From: Diphasiastrum complanatum
Lineage: Eukaryota; Streptophyta; Lycopodiopsida; Lycopodiales; Lycopodiaceae
NCBI GenBank assembly: GCA_029204225.1
Contig: CM055098.1
Location: forward strand, 22,387,367 to 22,451,366
Direction: 5' to 3'
DNA: 64,000 nucleotides
Under the pieces are notes generated by a model, which ran no database searches, was not told the DNA's origin, and saw nothing but the letters and a program-made list of their open reading frames with translations. A program made the position numbers and the translations under genes. This document shows positions 21,022 to 32,065 of the stretch, in pieces. Positions within the stretch are counted from its first letter, which is position 1. The number at the start of each line of letters is the position of its first letter.

Positions 21022-21186
21022 TTCTTGACATGTAAAATTGATGTAAAAAAAAGTGAAGCATCCCAAGTGGACACTATTATCTATGTCAATTATGGTTGTT
21101 TCTATTTTGAGCATTACATGATCATTAAAAGGAGATCTATTCTTAGGAAGAAGATCATTCTTATGATGGCTCAAAGTTCTATGGTC

Positions 21187-21401
21187 AAAACTATGCTAGA
21201 ATCAAGCATGTTGAGGTGCAACAACATTTTGTGAGGGAGCAAGTCATTGCAAGGAAGGTGGAGCTTCAACATGTGTCCTCAAGGGAATGTGTGGCTGATA
21301 TCTTCACCAAAGCATTGGGAAAAGACTTGTTCATAAAGCATAGGACATCACTTGGAGTGTTATCAAAGTCTATGCTAAAACTAGTTGAAGAGGGAGTGTG
21401 A
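21187..21401 (+). pseudogene. Copia RNase H C-terminal fragment
   Basis: In-frame text KHVEVQQHFVREQVIARKVE through ECVADIFTKALGKDLF to EEGV-stop is the end of a copia pol. It is closely related to, but distinct from, the composite element (KALGKDLFIKH versus KPLGKDLYLMH). It abuts a different LTR. The rest of this element is absent, so the composite inserted about 165 bp upstream of an already truncated relative. Confidence 0.85.
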
Positions 21402-21915
21402 AAGATTTAACGAGTTTGATCATATTTGCTATATTTCCATATTTGGCAAATTGAGGCCAACTTTGTTTTTAGACTTAGAGATCGACTTTTCAAAGTTCAT
21501 TAGTCTAAAGTTGAATGGAATAAACACTATCTGAGTAGATTCAAATTTAAATGTTGGGTACTTTGAATCTAGACCCAAAAATAGTAGGGTTAGCATTTTG
21601 GAGAGAAAACCAAGTGGCCAAATTGGTTTTGGACCTGTTATAAAAGGAGAAAACTCATGGAGAGACACATATTCTCTTTTCTATATCTTATTTCATGCTT
21701 ATACATGGTTCTCTTGGGTTCTACTATCCATTGGTGCACTATACTTGTGATTGCATGCAATTCTATGTGTAGAATGATCTATATTTGTTATTTTTGTATC
21801 CTCACATGTGAAATACAGTAGCTTGCTGGTTTTGTATAGACATCAATAGTACTTTATCATTTCATTCATGTTTGATCAAGTTCTATTGGAGTTTGCATCT
21901 CATTTTGTGTGTAGA
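21397..21915 (+). repeat. 3' LTR of the neighbouring truncated copia
   Basis: Begins TGTGAAAGATTTAACG directly after the polypurine string GAAGAGGGAG. It contains CTCACATGTGAAAT near 21801. The right end is uncertain because it runs into an inverted copia fragment at about 21920; the boundary given is approximate. Confidence 0.6.
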
Positions 21916-21919
21916 TGCT

Positions 21920-22760
21920 GATTTTTCGACATTGGTGAAATTGGTAGAGTATCTTCTTTCGTAACCAAAGATTAGGGACATGGATTGGATCATAAATGAT
22001 CTGAAATCCTTCACAGATTGTACACTGCTCAGATGAGAAAATAACAGTGTAGTCCTCATCAGTCATCTTAGAAATTGACAATAGGTTCTTTGACAACTGA
22101 GATATGTGAAGAACATTGGTGACAAAAATAGAAGAATCATTGCTGAAAGTGATCTTGACTGTCTCTTTTCCTTCCATGTGTTTGGTGCTTGAATCTCCAA
22201 GGTAGATGAATTGATCTCTGCTGTAAGCTGCATACTCGGTAAACCATTACTTGCGAGAGGTCATGTGTTGGGTAGCGTCGTTGTCTAGGTACCAGTTATC
22301 GTGGTATTTGTTGTCACTATTGTAAGCCATTAACAAGTGTGTATCTTGCTCCTTGAATTCTGCCACATTGGAGGAGTCTGGCTACTGTTGTTGTTGCTTC
22401 TTTGTCTCGTTGTAGATGCATATACGACACTCCTTGATGTCATGATTGGCTCTTTTGCAATATCTACAGAAGAGCTTCTTGTACGATCCACTATTCTCTC
22501 CTTGAGTGTGAGGCTTCTGCTATCGCTACTGCACTTGATTCTTGCTCTTGGAGTAGTCTTTCTTCTTGATCTATAGAGCCAGGGACTTGCCTTTGATGGA
22601 TAGGCTACTGGTCTTTCTCCACATTTCTTCTTGAAGTAAGTGATCGATCAGCTTCTGAAGAGAGAGGTTGCGGGCTGTGTGGAGATCATCACCGAAAAGT
22701 GTTCATATGACTTGTACATGTCCTTGATAGGATCTGCATCTTTGAGGGGATCATCCAATG
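21920..22760 (-). pseudogene. Inverted copia gag/protease fragment
   Basis: On the minus strand 22177-21866 encodes KITFSNDSSIFVTNVLHISQ and LSKNLLSISKM, the post-protease region of copia. Further upstream (22250-22760) lies the gag nucleocapsid. It is clearly the same family as the element at 43.1-48.3 kb: the antisense frames at 22337-22576 and 43843-44085 encode nearly the same string. Several stops interrupt it, and both ends are truncated. Confidence 0.8.
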
Positions 22761-23210
22761 CATGCTCCTGATCTTGGCTATCCTGTGGTGTCACGCCATC
22801 GCTTCTGGAGGATTATAGTGCCAGGAGATAGTAGTCATCGATTGCCTGAGAATTTTGTTGAGACTTGGAGGCAATCAAGCTTTCACTCGCTCCTCTCTTG
22901 TGTCTTACTCATGTGTCTTACTATGATGTTTTTGCCCTTGTTTCGCATTAATCATGAGGGCAAACACCCCATTTTCCTTGCGTTTTATCCTGCTGCCAAG
23001 ATCAATCCAACAGTCTCTTCCGAGACGATTCAGAAGACAACAACCTAGTGTTTTTTGCAAGTACAGATTCAAGTGCTCGAAGAAGGTAGGTTCTCGAATA
23101 AGGTGCTCAAAGAAGGTGCTCAAAGAAGGTAGATGATCGAATAAAGTAGACAAGATCATCAAGGTGTTGAGAAATGGCCAGAGTGGCAGCTCCTTTGCGA
23201 ATCCTAGCTT
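22761..23210. other. Gene-free stretch with 13-bp tandem repeats
   Basis: No recognisable coding sequence. AGGTGCTCAAAGA repeats at 23101-23113 and 23114-23126, with diverged units from about 23070. Confidence 0.5.
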
Positions 23211-23214
23211 CTTT

Positions 23215-23745
23215 GTTCTATGCTCAACATAAGAGTTCTATGTAGAGCATAGAACTTGTCTTATGCTCAGGATAAGAGTTCTATGCTCAGCATAGAACTC
23301 TTATGCTGAGCATAAGACTCCAAACTTTTGAACTGCCTTTTCCATTTGAAGAAACTCTGCCCTTCAATATGATTTTCACCATTCATGACTTTTTAAATTT
23401 GAAATTTGAAGTGCTTGAATAATGAATATCACATTGAAGGAAATAGTTTTGTCAAAAGAAAAAAATGGATCAAAAGTCTAAAAGACTAGTTTGCTATGCT
23501 GAGCATAGTTAAAAAACCTTCAATTTTTTTTTGCTATGTTGAGCATAGCAAAGAACATTTCAATTTTTTTTGGCTATTCTCAACATAGCAAAAAGAAGAT
23601 CGATTATACTAAGCGTACATGTAGAGGCACGAGGCGGGGACATCACACAACTAAAGAACTTGAAGTGTCCGATCTTGAAGGGCAGGGTTTCTAGCATAGC
23701 AAAAAAATCTTCTGAAAGTCTTTTGCTATGTTGAGAATAGCAAAG
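23215..23745. repeat. Cluster of TATGCTNAGCATA palindromes
   Basis: At least eight perfect or near-perfect palindromes built on TATGCT-N-AGCATA lie in about 530 bp, e.g. centred at 23288, 23308, 23501, 23541, 23581 and 23733. Flanks extend the symmetry (TTCTATGCT/AGCATAGAA, TGCTATG/CATAGCA). The last one abuts the LTR starting at 23748. Confidence 0.85.
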
Positions 23746-23747
23746 AA

Positions 23748-24596
23748 TGTTAGAATTGGCAAAAGCTAACTTGATCAAATCTTATAAATACCATTATGAG
23801 TAGTATATATCATCATTAGACATGTGTGGAGCCTTTTCCCACGTGTGAAATAAATGCATTTATCATTTAGATGAGTCATATAGGTTGTACATACCATTTC
23901 ATTTGAGATCTAGTGGCTAAAATGGCCAAAATCTAGTTTTCTAGCTATATGCCACTTGGCATCATTTTATTGGTAGGAAAAGATATTTCACATGGATAGG
24001 AGTGATCTCACACGTGCCAAGGACTTCTCACATGTGTGAAAACATCAGTAGTAGGCGAGATCCAACTTGTAGTAGATATTTGTGCGAGTCCCTATAAATT
24101 AGGAAAATTGCCTAAAATCAAGGGAGGTGGCTATAAGTTAGGAAACTTGGTCCATGTGCCATATTGATGATTATTGGTGGATCCTTTGATGAGTAGGCAC
24201 TCTCACACGTGCCAAATCAGCTGAGTAAGCATCAGCTCTTGTGTATATATGGTGACTCATTTGGCCATAATCGACAAGAAAGCTAAATCTTGGTTTTGGT
24301 GCATTTCTTGAGTAATCTCTCCATTTGTCTTGTGATTTTATGCTTCTAATGGTTTCTAAGCTTAGTGTACTTCATTATTTGCTGGTAGTCCATACTCTGA
24401 CAGGTATTCACACATGTGAAACTAGCAAGTACAAGTTTTGATCATATTTGATTGTTCTTGTTAGATTTGTTGATGTAGATTTGATCTAGTGCTATCTAAT
24501 CTTGTGTAGATTGGTAGATCAATCTAATCTAACACCCAATCACACTTGTGGATCTGATTTGGATCCATTCTTGGTCCTTTTTGCTGTACTTTCACA
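23748..24596 (+). repeat. 5' LTR of the degenerate copia-like element
   Basis: TG...CA, 849 bp, with CACGTG cores at 23840-23845, 24011-24016 and 24206-24211 and a TATA-like TATATAT near 24244. It is followed by TGGTATTAGAGCC, a one-mismatch version of the usual primer site. Confidence 0.85.
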
Positions 24597-24608
24597 TGGT
24601 ATTAGAGC
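24597..24608 (+). other. Primer-binding site (degenerate)
   Basis: TGGTATTAGAGC differs from TGGTATCAGAGC at one base and lies directly after the LTR's CA end. Confidence 0.8.
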
Positions 24609-26248
24609 CAAGTACAAGTGCATTTAAGGAATTGATCTAAACTATACCCAAATTGGCAGGTTTTTGGAAACAAGCTAATATTGAGGTAGCGAGGTTGAAT
24701 GGATAGCTAGAACCATCATATTTGTACCAAATCTTGCTGTGGGCTGCAGGTGTACTTTCCACACATGTGGGTCCATACAGGACCTATTTTTGACAGTAAA
24801 ATTCAGTTTGGTGCGTCATACACCCAATTTTGAGTCAATTTAGTGCATTTTTCAAGCTTTCACTTGCATTCTTTCTATTCCATTGATTTGTTCTTGGTTT
24901 AGATCAATCATATAGATGGATTAAAGCTTGTTTACAGTACATTGAAGTTTATTCTCTGATTTTTTGAGTGTACATTGAAGTTGAGAGAAAGAGTGCTATA
25001 AACCAAAGATTAAGGAGTAATTTGCAAGGGGAGTGATTGAAATCCATTATACCTTCATTCTAGATTTGTTCAAGAGTGAAAGGGCCAAGTGTAGAAGCAT
25101 CTAAATGCTAGAAGACACTCTTGGATCAGTCCTCCAAGTGAAATCTTAGTGAATTTCTAAAGCACAAACACTCATTAAGGCAAAATCTACCTATGTGATA
25201 AGAATTGTTGGCAAGTACTAGGAGAAAAATTTGAGATCCAAATCACATTGTTCACCCCTACTCAAGTGTGTGAGTGTTTTTTTTGGCTTGACTTTGGTGG
25301 AAAATTTGTCTTCTTCATTGTGATCAAATCTTGCTAAGTGGCATTAGCTCTTTGTAAGCACATATCTTAGTGAGAGAGAAGTATCACATTTCTGGAAATT
25401 TGAATTTCATTCCAACTCTAAAGAGGTAGAGTCATTGGTACTTGGTGGAGTCCAATAGGGGTGAATGAATTCAAATTTTTGAGCAAAATTTTGACATTAT
25501 ATGTATGAAACTCAAATAAGTTCTATTCAACTTTCTTTGTAGAGTGTGAGGGTCAAGTTGTGATCCCATTGGGAGTCTAGAACATGGAAGAGTCCATATT
25601 TGAGTGTTCATGCATGGTTGGGATCTTTGTGAATCTCTAGATGTCTAAATTTTAAGCTTGGTGAAAAATTATTGACATAGATTGTTATCAAACCATTTCA
25701 TGTCCATTCCAAATCTCAAGAGTGAGATTCTTTGGGCCAAGAGGGATTCCAAAATGGGTGATTGGATATGATCTTTGTGTGTTTGAATCAAGTATACATG
25801 TCAAGTTTTTGTGATCTAGTGTAGATCCTTTTTTTTGTTAAAATTAGTGGGTTAATTTGTTGTCAAATCAAATCAAATTCAATCCAAATCTCAAGAGTGA
25901 GATTATTTGGGTCAAGAGTGAATCCAAAAGAAGTGACTAAGTTTTATTTTCAAGTATTTGAAACAAAACCCATACTTTGTTCAAGAATCTCAAAAGTTGA
26001 GAGAACTAGTCAAGAGAAAAGGAAAATCTAGGTGTCAAATCTTTTCAAATCCATTCCAACACTCAAGAGGAAGATTATTTGGTATTTGTTGAGTCCAATA
26101 GGGTGTTTGGATATGATTTCTGTGATTTGATAGAGTGGTCTAGATCTTGTGTAGATCCTTCTAGATTGTTGAATGTGTTCAAATCTATTTCTTGAGAGTC
26201 ACAAATTACATTTTGAAAAGTCATATCACTAGGTTCTACTTCCTCATC
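24609..26248 (+). other. Long leader of the degenerate element
   Basis: No coding sequence. It contains recurrent phrases of the type 'CCAATCTCAAGAGTGAGATTATTTGG' at about 25425, 25710, 25890 and 26055, a roughly 170-280-bp spaced reiteration resembling the modular leader of the composite element. Confidence 0.55.
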
Positions 26249-26692
26249 ATGGCATCAATAGGTGGAAACCTATTGGAGGCAAGTAAGGATCCTAAATGCA
26301 ACCTTTGTGGCAAGAGAGATTGTTTTGTCTCAAGATGCTACAAAATGAAGACCAATCCATCCAAGGAGAACCAAAGCAAGGGGGCCGAGGTGAAGGATGG
26401 AGCTTCAAGTTCAAAGTGCAAAGGCAAGAAGGACAAATCCAAGGAAAGGTGTTTTCTTTGTGGAAAGATGCATGAGGCTTGGAGTCTCACAAGGACTTAC
26501 AACATTTGTCTTCAAAAGTCCATCATCACACATTTCAAACCTTTTGAAGTTTTGCATTTGAAAGTGAATTTTTTGGTTCAAGATGCAAAGATAAATGTCA
26601 CTTTCATTAATGTCACTTGGATTTATTTCATGTCCTTGGAAAGCATTTTGCTTAGAACTTTAGAAAAGTTCAAATTTATTGTTATGATCTAA
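26249..26692 (+). pseudogene. Copia gag remnant with degenerate zinc knuckles
   Basis: ATG at 26249 gives MASIGGNLLEASKDPKC, like the start of the intact copia gag (MASNGGIMLESS). It jumps directly to two knuckle-like segments: CNLCGKRDCFVSRC, where the His is replaced by Cys, and CFLCGKMHEAWS, which lacks the last Cys. The central capsid domain is missing. The tail is not recognisable. Confidence 0.65.
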
Positions 26693-26755
26693 GAGAAACC
26701 AAGAAAGATTAAGGAGGAGCAATCACAAAATAAAAATAGTTTCATTTATGCTCTC

Positions 26756-27943
26756 ATGAAAACTTATGAAGAACTATTTTGCTTTGAAGAGATTTTTGTA
26801 TCTCAAAGGTGGATTAAGGCAATACTAGCTGAGTGTGATGCCTTAATAGATAGCAAAGCATGTTTTCCTTGTAAACTTACATTGAATATGAAGTCAAGGA
26901 AATGGAAATGTCTTCATAATGTATTTTTTGTTGGTTTCAATAAGATCATGAATGATGTGTTCATTTATAATGTTGAAGTTTGTAAACTTTCAATTTTAAA
27001 GGCAAGTTGTAAACTTCTTATGAGAATAAGTGAAGCATCCAAAGTACACTTATATCCATAAGCAAGTAGTTAGTCTTAAAGAGATGGAAATACTTCTTGA
27101 TTTCAATATTAGAAAAATCATGCCAAGTTGTGGCGATTTTTCGGACTTATGTTTCTAGCATAAGTAATGTTGATGATCATATGAAGTGCACATTATATGA
27201 TCATTTTGAGACATGGAGGTCTTGGATTTCCATCAAGGAGGAGCACCAAGAAGTTGATCTTGAGGAGTCATCTCGAGGTTCAAGTGTGCCAAGGATTGAG
27301 GAGGAGAGTCCTTCTCAAGTTATGATTCCAAGAAGAATGAAGAGACATGGTTGAGCTCATATGGCTCACATTTCAAGGGCAAGAGGAGCACATTTCAAGT
27401 AGTATACATCTCATGCTTGCTTCTCTTATGTCATTTGGTGAATCAATTTGCTTTAGTGAGACTTTTGCATCTCAAAGTTGGAGTAAAGCAATACTAGTTG
27501 AGTATGGTGTCTCTCTTGAGAACATAGTTGATGTTCTTAATGATATGAAATTGATTTTAGATCAATTAGAAAGTAAATGGTTATTTCATCAAATGTATGT
27601 TATTGAGTCTTGCAAGAGCAAGAGTAAGTTGTCCACTCATAGTATGAAAAATTGTCTTTTTTCATGTATTGAGGCAAATTGTAAACTCTTTATGAGAGAA
27701 AGTGAATCATCCTCTAAGGAAACTTATCTCCATAATGAAGTATCTAGCCTCATTAGATCTGAGATTAGCATGGTAACCAAGCATGAAGATATGATACAAA
27801 CTCTTTGTTATTATAGCATGCATAGTCTTGCCAATGTTGATGAGCCTAATCCTCGAGATCTTGGTAACATGATGTTGGATCTTTGTGATCCTCATGAGTC
27901 AAGAAGGACTCTTTATTTTCTCATGGAGTTGCAGCTATTTTAA
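26756..27943 (+). pseudogene. Copia RT N-terminal remnants, duplicated
   Basis: 26771-26880 encodes FCFEEIFVSQRWIKAILAEC and 27449-27540 encodes ICFSETFASQSWSKAILVEY. Both resemble the RT entry segment (xxEAIxxxxWxxAMxxExxAL). Each is followed by a related Cys-Lys-Leu-rich stretch (ILKASCKLLMRISEASK and CIEANCKLFMRESESSS), so the internal region contains a diverged ~680-bp duplication. There is no catalytic RT motif. Confidence 0.55.
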
Positions 27944-28214
27944 AGTAGGAGGAGTTTTTGGATCAACCATTTGCTTCAAGGATGGAACAAATCAATGAAA
28001 GAGGTGCTAGGATGGTGGAAAGCTCTCAAGTTCATCAAAAAAGTCAACATCAAAGAGGCATTATCATGGATATGGTGATTTCGGATCGACATCAAGCTCA
28101 TTGTCTGATCTTTACACCTTTAAGCCAGCAAGAATCCATATTTGAAGACCAATTCAGCCTATGGAGTCAATCTCAATATCATCATATTTTTATCAAGTTA
28201 GTTTTGAGGAGGAG

Positions 28215-28480
28215 TGTTAAAATTGGCAAAAGCTAACTTGATCAAATCTTGTAAATACCATTATGAGTAGTACATATCATCATTAGACATGTGTGGAGCC
28301 TGTTCCTACGTGTGAAATAAATGCATTTATCATTTGGATGAGTCATATAGGTTGTACATACCATTTCGTTTGAGATCTAGTGGCTAAAATGGCCAAAATC
28401 TAGTTTTCTAGCTATATGCCACTTGGCATCATTTTATTGGTAGGAGAAGATATTTCACATGGATAGGAGTGATCTCACAC
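28215..28480 (+). repeat. Truncated 3' LTR
   Basis: Matches the first 266 bp of the LTR at 23748 and ends at GATCTCACAC, exactly where the 5' LTR continues GTGCCAAGG. The missing remainder does not resume after the SINE-like sequence. Confidence 0.85.
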
Positions 28481-28640
28481 TATGGGTAAGGTTGCTAACT
28501 GTGACCGGCAAGGCCTAGGCTCGAATCCCAACTGCCATAAAGTGACATCTTTGGAACTTGCTCCTCACTTGGCGTGCCTAGATGACGTTGCCAGCTTGTA
28601 TATGTTGTATAGGTAGAAGTAGAGCAATGGAGGAGATCGA
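28481..28640 (+). mobile_element. tRNA-derived SINE-like sequence
   Basis: The stretch GGTAAGGTTGCTAACTGTGACC followed by GGCTCGAATCC (box B-like, 28518-28528, one mismatch to GGTTCGANTCC) resembles the head of plant Au-type SINEs as I recall that family. The right end is uncertain and no TSD was identified. It replaces the rest of the 3' LTR. Box A is weak. Confidence 0.5.
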
Positions 28641-29619
28641 AATCCTAGAGGAAGATTGTCTTCATTCTTTGTTAAAATGAAAGATTTTGCTGGTGCTTTT
28701 TTTACGGCGATTTCATGAAGCTTAATGTGTTCTAATTTATTGTGAATAAAGTGTTAATATCTTCAAAGAATACTTCAAATCAATGTATGGATTTATCTTC
28801 CATTTGATGTGAAAGTGAAGAGATGTGAAAAGATCAATCTATTGTCAATCACTTTGCAGAGTTTGGACACTATTGAACATATTTGAAATGTCATTGCAAA
28901 CTACTTGAAAAATGCTTGTGATGGAACAAAGAACCTTGTCAACAATGAATTTTTATCAAACCAACATAGATTTTTCATATCAAATGATGTTTTACCACCA
29001 AACTCGAGCATTGATCAACTTTGGTGGTCACTTAGAAAAGATCCAAGCTCCAGTCAGAAAAATAATAATTATGTGACTAGTCAAAATCTTGACATGAAGG
29101 CTCAAAGATATGCCAGGTTCAATTTTTCTAGCTTACTCGAGCTTTGCTACCGATGAATTTTCAAAAAACCATCATAGGTTTTTCACAAATGATTTTTGCC
29201 ATCCTACTTGAACACCCATCGAATTTGTGTTAGACATAATTAAATAATGCACCTCTCAGTCACTAGTTAACCGTGAGCTCAAATCTATAAGGCCCATGTT
29301 ATGAGGAGAAGCCATTATTGAGCACGGTTGTTAGTATGGGGTCTATTGTGAGACCATGATGGTTAGGAGATGGCTAGATTACATAGTAGACCCCAGCCCC
29401 GACAGTATGGCTACTTCATGGTTTAGCCTTCTAACTCAAGATGCTGTGGAGAAAAATTAGATGGTGCATTTTTGTTAAGCCACGTATGCCCTAAGCTTCG
29501 AATTACATTTAGCTATCAGTTGTGCGACTGGGAGAGTCGGTTGCAAGATTGTTGGAACTCGCGTGCACCCCTATTCTACCTTGATGGGATTTTTATTAAC
29601 CTTTCATATGACATGTATA
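28641..29619. other. Gene-free stretch
   Basis: Short ORFs only. GGGGTCTA at 29338 and TAGACCCC at 29387 form a small inverted pair around about 45 bp. No recognisable gene. Confidence 0.45.
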
Positions 29620-30310
29620 ATGCAAAGCGGCTTGCGGTCTCGTCTTGTTCTTTCTTTCTTTCTTTCTTTATTCATGGGGTTTACCCGAAACGGGCAAATA
29701 GATAAGGAAAGGGACGAAGAATAGAATGCGTCGAGGCACGTAGCAAAAAGCGCCCTTCCTTTCTGGTTGCTTCTTATCGTTGAGTCGTTAAACCTTTAGT
29801 CGATATGCAAATGAAGTAGAAGAGAAGAAAGAAACAAGCTGCTTTCTTATACACATATTATGATATATTTCACAATAAGTTTTTAAAAAATATTAAATGA
29901 TATTTGAAATGGAAGGAAAATTTTTAAGTTTGCCATTTTGAAATTTTTTCGTTTCCAAGTTTGCTTTGAGTTGCATTGCAGCTTGAGCTTTCGCCGCTTC
30001 TTACCGGAAAGAGTTTTTGCAAACAAATCGAGATTGAGTTTTGATGGGGGACCTTTTTTTAAAGAAAAAATAGAGGATTCCAAGGGTCGTGGGACGTACC
30101 CGAGTGATTGGCCCTCTCACGCCAGCGCATCATGCATATCTTCCAAATCGTATCCCACGGATTTAGCAAAGTCCGAACCAGCTACTTCATTTGGCGATGC
30201 GCGCCAAAAGGAGGAAATTGCGAAGGCCGAATTGGAATCCAAAATTCCGGGGAGTTTCGACCTTCAGATTTTTCCACTCCTCTTGGACTTTGCTCGCGAA
30301 CCTTCTTGAG
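29620..30310 (+). other. Possible organelle-derived (NUMT-like) segment
   Basis: Composition shifts to the style of plant mitochondrial DNA: TTCTTTCTTTCTTTCTTT, ACCCGAAACGGGC, and several overlapping open frames (29938-30309, 30108-30428, 30191-30502). I do not recognise a gene in it, and the identification rests on composition and style only. Confidence 0.25.
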
Positions 30311-30680
30311 AGCAGGACACGACTGCTGCTCGCTGCCACCTCTGCTGCATGTGAGAGAGAAGCTTGGTCGCGAACCTTCTACAGAGCAGGAGACAGATTG
30401 CACTTACTACCACCGCTGCTGTATGTGAGAGAGAAGATAGTTCGCTGCCAAAGATGGTGCTGTGAGAGAGAAGATAGTTCGCTGCCCAAAATGGTGCTGT
30501 GAACGGAGGTCTGCTGGTCCGTAGATTCGCTGCAATGGAAGTCTAGTGGTTCAAGCCAGATCGTTGGGCGTTCTGAAGTGTTCTTTGGAGAGCATATATC
30601 ATTTTTAGCTTGGAGAGTAGATAGTCGTTTCCTTAGTCGTTTGGAGAGTAGGTTTCGTTGTTTGCAAATAAGCAAGTTTC
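30311..30680. repeat. Short imperfect tandem repeats
   Basis: Units such as GTGAGAGAGAAGATAGTTCGCTGCC (30424 and 30460), CGCGAACCTTCT (30295 and 30370) and TGCTGYATGTGAGAGAGAAG (30343 and 30416) recur. The overlapping ORFs here are products of the repeats. Confidence 0.6.
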
Positions 30681-32065
30681 ATTGCACTTACTACTACCGA
30701 TTAGCTTAATTCAGAATGAGAGTGATTTCTTATTCACTCTTTTTTAGAATCGTATGCTTAATATCCATAGCAGCTGCCTGTAAAGCTTGTGTTTAGGTCA
30801 TTATAAACCCATAAGCTGCATCTGCATTCCATTGTACGATCCATACGAATATGACATCAGATGTATAATACATGAAATGATATGTTCGCAGTGATGATGT
30901 ACCATCTTAGATGATATGAGAATACTTACATGAAATCATAAGCTTTTTACAGTCTGCGTTAGCCACATGTGTAAAATATCAACAAGGCAGGACTAGAACG
31001 AGAATGAAAAAATAAATATTGAACACAGTCTCTAGAATTTTCTCAAGCCAAACAGAACAAGGTATTCACAATTTTTCAAATAGTAAAAGTTCACACATTT
31101 TTAGTTGTTTTGTCTTGTATATATTTTTCAAATACGTTCAATATACAGTATCACTACTCTAGTCATTATAATTATTTTTAAATAGGTCAAATGTGCATGT
31201 TTACATATTCTTTTGACAACCAAGTTAATTTTGAAAATTTCAAATTGTTTAAATCACTTAAAATCATAATTACTTTTCAACAAGTTAAAGTTTTGAAGTT
31301 TAAAAACTTGAAATTATTCTAAAAAATTTTAAGTCAATAACTTGTTCACATATGAAGTTGTTTAATAGTAACAAATTTGGAAATGAGAAAGAAATTGTTT
31401 GGCTTACGTTTTTTCATTTTTGTGAATTATAACAAAATCAAACATTTTTTTTTTTTGATTATTTTTGTAAATGTAACATTCAAAATTTTGGTACTTTATA
31501 AGGAAAAAATTGGCTTTTTGAAAAAACGGGTCTCTATGTCATCTCTTTTTTTTGGTCACTATGTTTTTAGACCAGTTGATGCATTCTCAGGTAGTATCTC
31601 ATTGCCTTTCCTACCAAGATTCAAAAAGGTGTCATGCAACAAAGGTTCTCTTAGTGTACGTGTATCCGCTCTGGGAGATGGTAGGATGTTCAGGGACGGG
31701 ATATGTAGTTCTTTCCCCAAGCGGTTTCATGGTAGTGACTCTATGATGACTTATCACCTCAAAGATTTTGCCATCTAGGGTATCTTGGTAACAACTCTCA
31801 TTAACTGAAACGTATCGAAAGTAGATAAAGCTCTATATGGGATCAGCACACAAGCTCGTGTGATGCTAACCAATACTATAGGCCGTAGTACGGCCTTCAA
31901 TCTGAGAAACAAGTAGAAATTGATTTGGTTTCATTTGGATCACATAAACTCAATGTACATAGTGAACTAGCTTGAGATTGCCAATGAGCTCCAAAAATAT
32001 TCTATCTTCTCACTATGGGAACTTGGAATACATGAGCTGGTATCCAACCATTTGGAGAGAAGATT
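30681..32065. other. AT-rich gene-free stretch
   Basis: Very AT-rich to about 31540 with poly-T runs. ORFs at 31377-31778 show no motif. Nothing recognisable until the copia fragment. Confidence 0.5.

Larger units (their letters stand above)
23748..28480 (+). mobile_element. Degenerate copia-like LTR element (3' LTR truncated)
   Basis: 5' LTR 23748-24596 (849 bp, TGTTAGAATTGGC...CTTTCACA), PBS-like site at 24597, internal region 24597-28214, polypurine tract GAGGAGGAG at 28206-28214, and the first 266 bp of the 3' LTR at 28215-28480 (TGTTAAAATTGGC...). The shared LTR portion is about 97% identical by eye. The 3' LTR stops abruptly at GATCTCACAC, where a SINE-like sequence begins. The internal region holds only remnants of gag and RT-linker sequence, so the element is non-autonomous. 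Confidence 0.85.

Noticed and set aside
22337-22576. Leu/Val-rich plus-strand ORF as a membrane protein
   Set aside because: It is the antisense of a copia Gln-rich gag linker; the same artefact appears opposite the gag at 43843-44085.
29938-30502. Overlapping ORFs of 103-123 codons as a nuclear gene
   Set aside because: Three frames are open at once with no domain; fits GC-rich repeat or organelle-like DNA rather than a gene.
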